A DNA stretch of 64,000 nucleotides from Elephas maximus indicus. Lineage: Eukaryota; Chordata; Mammalia; Proboscidea; Elephantidae. The first letter of the stretch is position 1, and each line of letters starts with the position of its first letter. The notes beneath the pieces are model-generated. The model was not told the origin of the DNA, did no database searches, and saw only the letters and a program-made list of their open reading frames with translations. Shown here piece after piece: positions 33,074-45,217 of the stretch. The stretch spans positions 106,654,480-106,718,479 of the forward strand of contig NC_064825.1 in NCBI RefSeq assembly GCF_024166365.1, in the 5' to 3' direction. The translations under genes and the position numbers were made by a program.

Positions 33074-36000
33074 ATGACAGCACTAAAAACTTACTTATCT
33101 GTAATTACGCTGAATGTAAATGGACTAAATGCACCAATAAAGAGACAGAGAGTCTCAGACTGGATAAAGAAACACGATCCATCTATATGCTGCCTACAAG
33201 AGACACACCTTAGACTTAGAGACACAAACAAACTAAAACTCAAAGGATGGAAAAAAATATATCAAGCAAACCATAAGCAAAAAAGAAGAGGAGTAGCAAT
33301 ATTAATTTCTGACAAAATAGACTTTAGACTTAAATCCACCACAAAGGATAAAGAAGGACACTACATAATGATAAAAGGGACAATTGATCAGGAAGACATA
33401 ACCATATTAAATATTTACGCACCTAATGACAGGGCTGCAAGATACATAAATCAAATTTTAACAGAATTGAAAAGTGAGATAGACACCTCCACAATTATAG
33501 TAGGAGACTTCAACACACCACTTTCGGAGAAGGACAGGACATCCAGTAAGAAGCTCAATAGAGACACGGAAGACCTACTTACAACAATCAACCAACTTGA
33601 CCTCATTGACTTATACAGAACTCTCCACCCAACTACTACAAAATATACTTTTTTTTCTAGCGCACATGGAACATTCTCTAGAATAGACCACGTATTAGGT
33701 CATAAAATAAATCTTTGCAGAGTCCAAAACATCGAAATATTACAAAGCATCTTCTCAGACCACAAGGCAATGAAGCTAGAAATCAATAACAGAAAAACTA
33801 GGGAAAAGAAATCAAATACTTGGAAAATGAACAATACCCTCCTGAAAAAAGACTGGGTTATAGAAGACATCAAGGAGGGAATAAGGAAATTCTTAGAAAG
33901 CAACGAGAATGCAAATACTTCCTATCAAAACCTCTGGGACACAACAAAAGCAGTGCTCAGAGACCAATTTATATCAATAAATGCACACATACAAAAAGAA
34001 GAAAGAACCAAAATCAGAGAACTGTCCCGACAACTTGAACAAATAGAAAATGAGCAACAAAAGAACCCATCAGGCACCAGAAGAAAACAAATAATAAAAA
34101 TTAGAGCTGAACTAAATGAATTAGAGAACAGAAAAACAATTGAAAGAATTAACAAAGCCAAAAGCTGGTTCTTTGAAAAAATTAACAAAATTGATAAACC
34201 ACTGGCTAGACTGACTAAAGAAAAACAGGAAAGGAAACAAATAACGTGAATAAGAAACGAGAAGGACCACATCACAACAAAACCAACTGAAATCAAAAGA
34301 ATCATATCAGATTACTACATAAAATTGTACTCTAACAAATTTGAAAACCTAGAAGAAATGGATAAATTCTTGGAACAATACTACCTACCTAAACTAACAC
34401 ATTCAGAAGTAGAACAACTAAATAGACCCATAATAAAAAAAGAGATTGAAACGGTAATCAAAAAACTTCCAACAAAAAAAAGTCCTGGCCCAGATGGCTT
34501 CACTGCAGAGTTCTACCAAACCTTCAGAGAAGACTTAACACCATTACTATTGAAGGTATTTCAAAGCATAGAAAAAGACGGAATACTACCCAACTCATTC
34601 TATGAAGCTACCATCTCCCTGATACCAAAACCAGGTAAAGACATTACAAAAAAAGAAAATTTTAGACCCATATCCCTCATGAGCATAGATGCAAATATCC
34701 TCAACAAAATTCTAGCCAATAGAATCCAACAACACATCAAAAAAATAATACACCCTGATCAAGTGGGATTTATACCAGGTATGCAAGGCTGGCTTAATAT
34801 AAGAAAAACCATTAATGTAATCCATCACATAAATAAAACAAAAGATAAAAACCACATGATCTTATCAATTGATGCAGAAAAGGCATTTGACAAAGTCCAA
34901 CACCCATTCATGATAAAAACTCTAACCAAAATAGGAATTGAAGGAAAATTCCTCAACATAATAAAGGGCATCTATGCAAAGTCAACGGCCAATATCACTC
35001 TAAATGGAGAGAACCTGAAAGCATTTCCCTTGAGAATGGGAACCAGACAAGGATGCCCTTTATCACCACTCTTATTCAGCATCGTACTTGAAGTCCTAGC
35101 CAGGGCAATTAGGCTAGACAAAGAAATAAAGGGTATCCAGATTGGTAAGGAGGAAGTAAAGCTATCACTATTTGCAGATGACATGATCGTATACATGGAA
35201 AACCCTAAGGAATCCTCCAGAAAACTACTGAAACTGATAGAAGAGTTTGGAAGAGTCTCAGGATATAAAATAAACATACAAAAATCGCTTGGATTCCTCT
35301 ACATCAACAAAAAGAACACTGAAGAGGAAATAACCAAATCAATACCATTCACAGTAGCCCCCAAGAAGATAAAATACTTAGGAATAAATCTTACCAAAGA
35401 TGTAAAAGACCTATACAAAGAAAACTATAAAACTTTGCTACAAGAAATTCAAAAGGACATACTTAAGTGGAAAAACATACCCTGCTCATGGATAGGAAGA
35501 CTTAACATAGTAAAAATGTCTATTCTACCAAAAGCCATTTATACATACAACGCACTTCCAATCCAAATACCAATGTCATACTTTAAGGGAATAGAGAAAC
35601 AAATCACTAATTTCATATGGAAAGGAAAGAACCCCCGGATAAGCAAAACATTACTGAAAAAGAAGAAGAAAGTGGGAGGCCTTACCCTACCTGATTTCAG
35701 AACCTATTATATAGCTACAGTAGTCAAAACAGCCTGGTACTGGTACAACAACAGGCACATAGACCAATGGAACAGAATTGAGAACCCAGATATAAATCCA
35801 TCCACGTATGAGCAGCTGATATTTGACAAAGGACCAGTGTCAGTCAATTGGGGAAATAATAGTCTTTTTAACAAATGGTGCTGGCATACCTGGATATCCA
35901 TTTGCAAAAGAATGAAACAGGACCCATACCTCACACCATGCACAAAAACTAACTCCAAGTGGATCAAAGACCTAAACATAAAGACTAAAACGATAAAAAT

Positions 36001-36892
36001 CATGGAAGAAAAAATAGGATCTACCCTAGGAGCCCTAATACAGGGCATAAACAGAATACAAAACATTACCAAAAATGATGAAGAGAAACCAGATAACTGG
36101 GAGCTCCTAAAAATCAAACACCTATGCTCATCTAAAGACTTCACCAAAAGAGTAAAAAGACCACCTACAGACTGGGAAAGAATATTCAGCTATGACATCT
36201 CCGACCAGCGCCTGATCTCTAAAATCTACATGATTCTGTCAAAACTCAACCACAAAAAGACAAACAACCCAGTCAAGAAGTGGGCAAAGGATATGAACAC
36301 ACATTTCACTAAGGAAGATATTCAGGCAGCCAACAGATACATGAGAAAATGCTCTCGATCATTAGCCATTAGAGAAATGCAAATTAAAACTACGATGAGA
36401 TTCCATCTCACACCAACTAGACTGGCATTAATTCAAAAAACACAAAATAATAAATGTTGGAGAAGCTGCAGAGAGATTGGAACTCTCATACACTGCTGGT
36501 GGGAATGTAAAATGGTACAACCACTTTGGAAATCCATCTGGCGTTATCTTAAACAGTTAGAAATAGAACTACCATACAACCCAGAAATCCCACTCCTCGG
36601 AATATACAAGATACAAGATACAAGAGCCTTCACACAAACAGATATATGCACACCCATGTTTATTGCAGCTCTGTTTACAATAGCAAAAAGCTGGAAGCAA
36701 CCAAGATGTCCATCAACGGACGAATGGGTAAATAAATTGTGGTATATTCACACAATGGAATACTACGCATCGATAAAGAACAGTGACGAATCCCTGAAAC
36801 ATTTCATGACATGGAGGAATCTGGAAGGCATTATGCTGAGCGAAATGAGTCAGTTGCAAAAGGACAAATGTTGTATAAGACCACTATTATAA
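33074..36892 (+). pseudogene. L1 ORF2 (endonuclease and reverse transcriptase), one in-frame TGA
   Basis: ATG at 33074. The whole 1272-codon frame is open except for TGA at 34247-34249 (codon 392), between the endonuclease and RT domains. Endonuclease: 'VITLNVNGLNAPIKR', 'CCLQETHL' (catalytic Glu), 'NIYAPND', 'IIVGDFNTPLS', 'FSRIDHVLGH', 'FSDHKAM'. RT: '[14 protein letters not shown]', '[11 protein letters not shown]', '[16 protein letters not shown]', '[19 protein letters not shown]', and the catalytic FADD at 35171-35182. The C-terminal Cys/His region has '[19 protein letters not shown]'. The same TGA occurs at the homologous codon in the other two L1s of the window. Confidence 0.93.
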
Positions 36893-37940
36893 GATCTTGA
36901 GAAATAGAAAAAACGGAGAAGAACACATACTTATGTGGTTACAAAGGGGGGAGGGAGGGAGAGGGCTTTTTATTGATCAATCTGTAGATAAGAACTGCTT
37001 TGGGTGAAGGGAAAGACAACACTCAAAACAAGGAAGGTCAGCCTAATTGGACTGGATTAAAAGTAAAGAGGTTTCCGGGATAAAATGAAAGCTTCAAAGG
37101 TCAGCGAAGCAGGGGCTGGGGACTGGGGAACTTGGTTTGAGGGGACTTCTAAATCAATGGGCAAAACAATTCTATTATGAAAACAGTCTGCATCCCACTT
37201 TGAATTGTGGCGCCTGGGATCCTAAATGCCAACAAGCGGCCATCTAAAATACATCAATTGGTCTCAACCCACCTGGAGCAAAGGCAAAGGAAGAAAACCA
37301 AGGTCACACGACAACTAAGAACCCAAGAGACAGAAAGGGCCATATGAACCAGAGACCTACATTATCCTGAGACCAGAAGAACTAGTTGGTGCCCGGCCAC
37401 AATCGATGTCTGTCCTGTCCGGGAGCACAACAGACAACTCCTGAGGGAGCAGGAGACCAATGGGATACAGACCCCAAATTCTCACTAAAAGACCACACCT
37501 AATTCGATGGCACTAGAAAAAAAAAAAAAAAATGGTATGATTGCGACTAGAGGAATCCCAGAGACAATGCTCCCCAGAACTTCTGATGGCACAGGACAGG
37601 AACCATCCCCGAAGACAAATCATCAGGCATGAAAAGGACTGGTCAGTGGGGGGGAGAGAGATGCTGATGAAGAGTGAGCTAATTAAATCAGGTGGACACG
37701 GGAGAGTGTGTAGGCAACTCTTGACTGGAGGGGGGATGGGAAGATAGAGAGAGAGGGAAGATGGCAAAATTGGCACGAAACGAGAGACTGAAAGGGCTGA
37801 CTCAATAGGGGGAGAGCAAGTGGGAGAAGGGAGTAAGATGTATGTAAACCTACATGTGCCAGACTGATTGGAATGGTAAATGTTCACTTGAAGCTTAATA
37901 AAAATTAAAAAAAAAAAAAAAAATCCCATTGTGACAAAAA
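36893..37940 (+). other. L1 3'UTR and tail
   Basis: It contains a G-quadruplex-prone run at 36946-36965 (GGGGGGAGGGAGGGAGAGGG). AATAAA lies at about 37898, followed by an A run, then 12 bases (tcccattgtgac), and a second A run ending at the right target-site duplication. Open frames on the minus strand here are low-complexity and not genes. Confidence 0.85.
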
Positions 37941-37955
37941 AAAAAGTTAACAGTG
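37941..37955 (+). repeat. Right target-site duplication of the young L1
   Basis: Exact copy of 30305-30319. Confidence 0.95.
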
Positions 37956-39087
37956 TTTATTTGTAAATTTACTTTCAGCTTGTTTATTTAAAAAGAGAAA
38001 AAAGAAGCCTGTTTGTATTTTAAGTGGGCTTGCGTTGACTGTATAGGTACATTTGGAAATTTTAAAGCTTCTACTCATTACAAGACACTTGTATAAAAAC
38101 AAGGTGTCTTCTGGGAGACAATATTTTCAAACAACATATCTCATAAATGACATGTGGTCATAATACATATAAAAATATATATAGAGGTCTCAAAACTCAA
38201 AACACGAAAAGAAAAGAAACAGTCCACAAATATGGTCAAAACAAACAAACAAACAAAAAACCCCAAAAATTACATTTCCAGTGAACATATTCAGCTGGCA
38301 AATAAGCACATAAAAATGCTCAGCATCATTATTACTGAATTTCAAGTTAAAACATTAATGATATAACTCTGTACATCTATTAGAATACCAGGTATTTGGT
38401 AACTATGTGGAAGAACCAGAGCCTTCATAAAATGCTAGTGGAAAATTAAAAAGGTGTAAATACTTAAAAAAATAATTTGTTTTAAGCATCAGGGTCTTAA
38501 AAAGCTGAACACAACTTTAACATAAAATTTAGCCAATTTGCTCTTATTTATGCAAGAGAAATGACAGCATTTTTCCTTATAAATCTATGTATACAAGTTT
38601 CCATAACAACTTTATTTGTAATACTAAAAAAAAAATCAACCCCAATGTTTGTTTAAAAAAAAAAAAATGTTTGTTTACTTCAGAATAAATCAATAAACTG
38701 TAGTATATCTAAGCAAGTGAATATTACTCAATAATAAAAACTACTAAATTATTGGTACATGCAAATATACGGATGAAAACAATAAACTGATAGATTGGAC
38801 TTTGTTAAAATTAAAACAACCCACACTTAGACATTTATACCAGAGAAATGAAAACTTATGTTCATACAATAACCCTTACACAAATGTTCATAGAGACATT
38901 ATTTACGATGGCTAGAAACTGGTAACAAGCCACAATGTCCTTTTATTCATGAATGATTAATCAACCTGTAGTAAACCCATACATAAAAAAATACTCAGCA
39001 GTAAAAAGGAACAGGTTATTGATGTACACAACAGCGTGAATGGATCTCAGTAGAATTCTGTGAAGTGAAAAAAGTGTATCTGACAAG
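37956..39087 (+). mobile_element. Ancient L1 remnant, right part
   Basis: It continues 29541-30304 and matches 11930-13235 ('tttactttcagcttgttt', 'gatagattggactttgtt', 'gtagaattctgtgaagtg'). It is decayed, with no useful frame. Confidence 0.7.
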
Positions 39088-39345
39088 GTTGTTGTTGTTG
39101 TAGCTGTCTTTGAGTGACTCCAACTCATGATGACATTATGCAAACCAGAAAAAAACATTGCCTGGCCTTGTGCTATCCTCTCAATCATTAGTGTGTTTGA
39201 GTCCATTGCTGCAGCAACTGTTAATCCACCTCATAGAGGGCTTTCTTCATTCTCATTGGCCTTCTATTTTATCAAATATGTTGTTCTCCTCCAGCAACTA
39301 GTCTCTCCTGATGACTTGCCCAAAGCATGAAATTTGAGCAGTGTT
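39088..39345 (-). mobile_element. RTE 3'-end fragment (unit D copy)
   Basis: Same insertion as 13241-13545 and 49801-50060 ('tgagtgactccaactcatga', 'tgctatcctctcaatcatt'). Confidence 0.75.
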
Positions 39346-39383
39346 CTGTCGGAGACAACAAAAGATCTCTCATTATATTTTTT

Positions 39384-42300
39384 GGTTTGTCAAGCCTTAA
39401 CAGAATACAAAAATTGAAATATTACAAAGCATCTTCTTTATGGACCATAAGGCCATAAAAGTAGAAATCAATAACAGGAAAAGCAGGGAAAAGAAATCAA
39501 ACACTTGGAAACTGAACAACACCATGCTCAAAAATGAATGGTTTATACAAGAAATTAAGCTTGGAATAAAGAAATCCACAGAATTCAAAGAAAACAAAAC
39601 ATTTCCTATCAAAACCTTTGGGACACAGCTAAAACAGCTCTCAGAGGTCAATTTATGGCAATAAATGCACACATCCAAAAAGAAGAAAGGGCCAAAATCA
39701 AAGAATTATCCCTACAACTTGAACAAATAGAAAGAGAGCAACAAAAGAAACCCTCAGAAACCAGAAGAAAGCAAATAATAAAAATGAGAACAGAATTAAA
39801 TAAAATAGAGAAGAGAAAACAATTGAGAGTTAACAAGACTAAAAGCTGATTTTTTGAAAAATTTAACAAAATTGATAAACCATTGGCCAAACTGACAAAA
39901 GAAAAACAGGAGCAGAAACAAATAACCTGAATAAGAAATTAGATGGCTGATATCACAACAGACCCAACTGAAATTAAAAGAATCATATCAGATACTAAGA
40001 AAAATTGTACTCTAACAAATTTGAAAACCAAGAAGAAATGGATGAACTTCTAGAAACACACTACCTACTTAAGTAACACAAACAGAGGTAGAACAACTGA
40101 ATAAAACCATGACAAAAGAAGAGATTGAAAGGTAATTAAAAAAATTCACAACAAAAAAAAGGCTTGGCCCTAATGGCTTCACTGGAGAGTTTTACCAAAG
40201 TTTCAGTGAAGAGTTAACACCACTACAGCTAGCATAGAAGTGGATGGAATACTCCCAAACTCATTCTATGAAGCCAGCATATCCCTGATACGAAAACCAG
40301 GTAAAGACGCCACAGAAAAAGAAAATTACAGACCTATATCCGTCATGAACTTAGATGCAAAAATCCTTAACAAAATTCTACCCAAAAGAATTTAACGACA
40401 TATCAAAAAACAAAACAAAACTTCATCATGATGAAGTGGGATTCATACCAGAATTGCAGGGATGGTTTTACATTAGAAAAACAATCAATGTAATCCATCA
40501 CATAAATAAAACAAAAGACAAAAACTACATGATCTTCTCAATTGAAGCAGAAAAGGCATTTAACAAAGTCCAACACCCATTCATGTTAAAACCTCTCAGC
40601 AAAATTAGAAAGGGAATTCCTCAACTTAACAAAGGGGATTTATACAAAGCCAACAGTCAACATTATCCTAAATAGAGTCTGAAAGCGTTCCCCTTGATAC
40701 TGGGAACCAGACAAGCATGTCCTTTATCACCACTCTTATTCAACATTGTGCTGGAGGACTTAGCCAGAGCAATTAGGCTAGATAAAGAAATAAAGAACAT
40801 CTAAATTAGCAATGAAGAAGTCAAAGTATCTCTCTTTGCTGATGACATGATCTTATACACAGAAAACCCTAAACAGTCCTTAAGAAAAATAGTGAAACTA
40901 ATAGAAGAGTTCAGCAGAGTATCATGATACAAAACAAACATACAAAAATCAGTTGGATTCCTCTACACCAACAAAAAGAACATCAAAGAGGAAATCACCA
41001 AATCAATACCATTTACAGTAACCCCTAAGAAGATAAAATACTTAGCAAAAAAATCTAACCATAGCCATAAAACACTTATACAAAGAAAACTACAAGACAC
41101 TACTGCAAGAAACCAAAAGAGACCTACATAAGTGGAAAAACACACTTTGCTAGTGGATAGGAAGACACAACATTGTAAAATTGTCTATTCTACCAAATCT
41201 GATCTATAGATACAGTGCAATTCTGATCCAAATCCCAATGACATTTTTTAAAGAGATGGAGAAACAAATCACCAACTTCATATGGAAGGGAAAAAGGTCC
41301 TAGATAAATAAGGCATTACTGAAAAAGAAGAACAAAGTGGGGGGCCTTACTTTACCTGATTTTAGAAGCTATTATACGGCTACAGTAGTCAAAACAGCCT
41401 GGTACTGGTACCAGGACCAATGGAACAGAATGGAGAATGCAGACATAAATCCATCCACATAAGAGCAGTTGATATTTGATAAAGACCTGAAAACCGTTAA
41501 ATGGGGAAAAAGACAGTATTTTTAACAAATGGTGCTGGCATAACTGGATATGTATCTGCAAAAAATGAAACAAGACCCATAGCTCACACCATGCACAAAA
41601 ACTAACTCAAAATGGGTCAAAGACCTAAATATAAAATCTAAAACTATAAAGATCATAGAAGAAAAAATAGGGACAATGCTAGAAACCTTAATACATGGCA
41701 TGAACAGTATACAAAACATTACTAACAATGCAGAAGAGAAACTAGATAACTGGGAGCTCCTAAAAATCAAACACCTGTGCTCACCCAAAGATTTCAACAA
41801 AAGAGTAAATGATTGCCTACAGACTGGGAAAACATTTTTAGCTATGACATTTCCAATCAGCATCTGATCTCTAAAATCTACATGACACTGCTAAAACTCA
41901 ACTACAAATAGACAAATAACCCAATTAAAAACTGGGAAAAGGATATGAATGGGCAATTCACCAAAGAAGATATTCAGGCAGCTAACAGATACTTGAGGAA
42001 ATGCTCTCCAACTTTAGCCTTAGACAAGTGCAAATACAAATTACAATGAGATACCATCTCACCCAAACAAGGCTGGCATTAATCCAAAAAATACAAAATA
42101 ATAAATGCTGGAGAGGCTGTGGAGAGACTGGGACACTTATACACTGCTGGTGGGAATGAAAATGGTACAACCACTTTGGAAATCGATTTGGCGCTTCCTT
42201 AAAAAGCTAGAAATAGAACTACCATACGATCCAGCAATTCCACTCCTTGGAAGATATCCTAGAGAAATAAGAACCTTTACACAAACAGATACATGTACAC

Positions 42301-43552
42301 CCATGTTCATTGCAACACTGTTTACAATAGCAAAAACATGGAAGCAACCAAGGTGCTCATCAACAGATGAATGGATAAATAAATTATGGTATATTCACAC
42401 AATGGAATACTACACATCAATAAAGAACAGTGAGCAATCTGTGAAACATCTCATAGCATGGAGGAACCTGGAAGGCATTATGCTGAGTGAAATTAATTGC
42501 AAAAGGACAAATATTGTATGAGATCACTGTTATAAATATTCATATAGTCTGAACACAGAGGAAAATATTCTTCGATTGTTACGAGTGTGAGGAGCGAGGA
42601 AGGGGAAGTGGTATTCATTAATCAGATAGTAGACAAGAACTATTTTAGGTGAAGGGAAAAAAAAAAGGGAAAGACAACACAAAATACAGGGGAGGTCATC
42701 ACAACTGAACTAAATGAAAAGCAAAGAAGTTTCCTGAATAAACCGAATGCTCTGAAGGCCAGAGTAGCAGGGGCGGGGCCTGGAGACCATGGTTTCAGGG
42801 GACATCTTGGTCAACTGCAATAACAAAATCTTTTAAGAAAACATTCTGCATCCCACTTTGGTGAGTGGAGTCTGGGGTCTTAAATGCTAGCAAGTGGCTG
42901 TATAATATGCATCAATTGGCCTCAACCCACCTGAAGCAAAGGAAAATGAAGATCACCAAAGACACAAGGTAATTATGAGCCCAAGAGACAAAAAGGGCCA
43001 CATAAATCAGAGGCTCCATCAACCTGAGACCAGAAGAACTAAATGGTGCCCAGCTACAACTGATGACTGCCCTGACAGGGACATCAGCAGAGAATCCCTG
43101 ATGGAGCAGGAGAGCAGTGGGATGCAGGCCTTAAATTCTCATAAAAGGACCAGACTTAATGGTCTGACTGAGACTAGAAGGACCTCAGAGGTCATGGTCT
43201 CCAGACCTTCTGTTAGCCCAAGACTGGAGCCATTCCCAAAGCCAACTCTTCAGACAAGGATTGATCTGGACTATAAGATAGAAAATGATACTGGTGAGGA
43301 GTGAGCTTCTTGGCTCAAACAGATACATGAGATTATGTGGTCAGCTCCTGTCTGGAAGGCAGAGGAGAAGGCAGAGGGGGACAAAAGCTGGCTGAATGGA
43401 CTTGGGGAATGCAGGACGGAGAGAAAGAGTGTGTTGTTTCATCAGTGGGAGAGCAGCTAGGAGTACATAGCAAGGTATATATAATTTTTTGCCTGAGAGA
43501 CTGGCTTCATTTGTAAACTTTCAGTTAAGCCACAATAAAATTAAAATAAATA
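39384..43552 (+). mobile_element. 5'-truncated L1 (copy 2), many lesions
   Basis: It begins inside the endonuclease domain ('caagccttaacagaatac', cf. 62430) and runs to the 3' end near 43552 (AATAAA, then an A-rich tail). Pieces of ORF2 are readable: end of EN (39440-39664), RT around '[16 protein letters not shown]' (40355-40675), then the palm with FADD near 40836-40847, and the C-terminus (42105-42521, '[18 protein letters not shown]'). Stops and frameshifts are spread throughout, so it is clearly older than copy 1. It separates the RTE fragment and the old SINE that are adjacent in units B and E, so it inserted after the units duplicated. Confidence 0.93.
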
Positions 43553-43569
43553 ACCACCATTTTTGCTCT

Positions 43570-43770
43570 GTTAGGTACTGTCGCTTCAATTCCTACTTAC
43601 AGCTACCTATAGAATAGAGTAGAAATCTCCCATATGGTTGTCTATGTTGTAATCTTTGTGAGTGTTGATGGCCAGTTCTTTTCATCCCAGAATGGCTTGG
43701 GGACTCAAACTGCCAACTTTTCAGTTAGCAGAGAGTGTTTTGAACATTGCACCAAAAGGGCACCTTCCAT
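43570..43770 (-). mobile_element. Older AfroSINE-related SINE (unit D copy)
   Basis: Counterpart of 13578-13775 ('gttgtaatctttgtgagtg', 'gatggccagttctt'; head 'caccaaaagggcacc'). Confidence 0.68.
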
Positions 43771-45027
43771 TAAAGAAAAGACATGTGAAAAATAAATAAA
43801 TATATATATATATATATACCATTACATAGGCAAATAGGAAAAAAATCACAAATGGATTCATCGGAAATATTTACAGTGGCAAATAGCAGCAAAATATTTT
43901 ATAGCACAATAAATATATAATCATGGTAAAATATTACACATTACAAGGATATATTTATATAGTAGAGCTTGTGTCAAGAAGAGGAGAATATTTATAAAGG
44001 TGGGAAGATGTTTTGGAATGAGGATTGGACAGAATGGAAAAACATACAATATTGAAATATAATAAAGGAAAATAAAATAAACAAGCAAAAAATCTAAACA
44101 GACAGATGATGTGATTGAGTGTGAAATGAGAAGCAAGGGTAACATTTCTGTTCCTGAGGTCAACAAGAAAGCAAAACAAAACAAAAACTGGAACAATAGC
44201 AATAACGGCAACAACAGCAACAGCAAGCAAGGAAGTGATACCTCATATACGCGCAATGCATTATTTTTATTCCACTTAAGTTTTTAAATAATGTAATAAG
44301 TGTTTAATCACTGCTTCATTTTGTCAACAATTTGAAGATACCACTATAAAACTGGGAAATATTGATATTTCTGGTTTACAGATACAGCACTTTAATCCAG
44401 ACCCCTGAGTGATAAAAATGGAAACTTCACAAAGAGTAAAACGCAGAATATATGAAAGAGATAAATACAGACGAGTATACACACTATATGAAGAAAAACT
44501 CATTCACAGGCAAATGCAAATGGTCCTGGACGATTGACAGACAACCCCCAGATATTTTGTTAAGCTTTCAAATGCTCCGGGGACAGTCATCAAATTGCTT
44601 GGCATCTCCTCAGGGAGAATCTCCAAGGGTGAAAAAAATCTTTAAATTGTTCTCATCATGCCATGTAAAGAAACACATTGAGAAGTCAATACAGAGGCTT
44701 CATTACAGGCAAAAATATAGACAATTTCCATATTTGATCAATATCCAGAAGGTTTCAGTGACACTTGCATGGTCCCACCTTTATTCAATGGCAAAGTCAT
44801 TGCAAAATATCAGGATTTCAGACTCAGTTCTGTGTGCATTCTACTTCTCAGTAGTGCCTGAGACTAGGATCTCTCCCCCTTTTTTCTTCATATTGTTTTT
44901 TTCAAATATTCTCACTTTGTTTCAGAAGCTAAATGCTCACAAGCATCTTTGAAACATCACTGTATAACTAATTTTTTTTTCTTTTTATAATTAGGTAAAT
45001 AAAAAATAAAATGAAACAAAACAAAAA
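43771..45027 (+). repeat. Inter-unit block between OR4 and OR5
   Basis: Paralogous to 13964-15060 and 50510-51650. It includes a TA microsatellite at 43798-43818 and a CAA/CAG tract near 44175-44225. The frame 44452-44952 (166 codons) is open here but is interrupted in the paralogous copies and shows no domain, so it is probably chance. Confidence 0.6.
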
Positions 45028-45217
45028 CCAAACCAGTTGTCCTGGTGTCAGTTCTGACTCCACGCATGTCAGAGAACTGTGTTCCGTAGGGTGTTCAATG
45101 GCTGTGACCTTTCAGAATTAGATTTTCTTTCTTCCAAGGTGCCTCTGAGTGGGCTTGAACCACCAACCTTTCAGGTAGTAGCTGAGTGCTTCGTTGTTTG
45201 CACCACCCTGCTGGCCT
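45028..45217 (-). mobile_element. Old SINE, second type
   Basis: Minus-strand SINE: 'gtgtcagttctgactccacg', 'gtcagagaactgtgttcc', 'ctttcttccaaggtgcctct', and a tRNA-like end 'gtttgcaccaccctgctgg'. A truncated counterpart in unit E is at 51685-51812. I think this is another afrotherian SINE but cannot name the subfamily. Confidence 0.6.

Larger units (their letters stand above)
30320..37940 (+). mobile_element. Near-complete L1 element (copy 1)
   Basis: About 7.6 kb from a YY1-like start (ggccaagatggcggac) to an A-rich tail, flanked by a perfect 15-bp target-site duplication. Order: GC-rich 5'UTR with tandem monomers (30320-31580), ORF1 (31581-32596), inter-ORF (32597-33073), ORF2 (33074-36892), 3'UTR with a G-rich run (36946-36965), AATAAA and an A tail. 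ORF1 has a frameshift and ORF2 a single in-frame TGA, so it is not autonomous as read, but overall it is the youngest L1 here. It is inserted into an ancient L1 that belongs to the OR4 unit. The paralogous site in unit B (about 11920) is empty. Confidence 0.96.

Noticed and set aside
32799-33077. A 92-codon frame between L1 ORF1 and ORF2
   Set aside because: Low-complexity Lys/Asn-rich spacer sequence; L1s have no third protein here.
35707-36147. Long minus-strand open frames opposite L1 ORF2 (also at 33925, 41522 and 34972)
   Set aside because: They are antisense shadows of the A-rich ORF2 strand, giving hydrophobic Phe/Leu/Ser-rich translations.
44452-44952. A 166-codon open frame in the inter-unit block
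   Set aside because: The paralogous blocks at 14600, 7080 and 51000 do not keep the frame, and no domain is visible.
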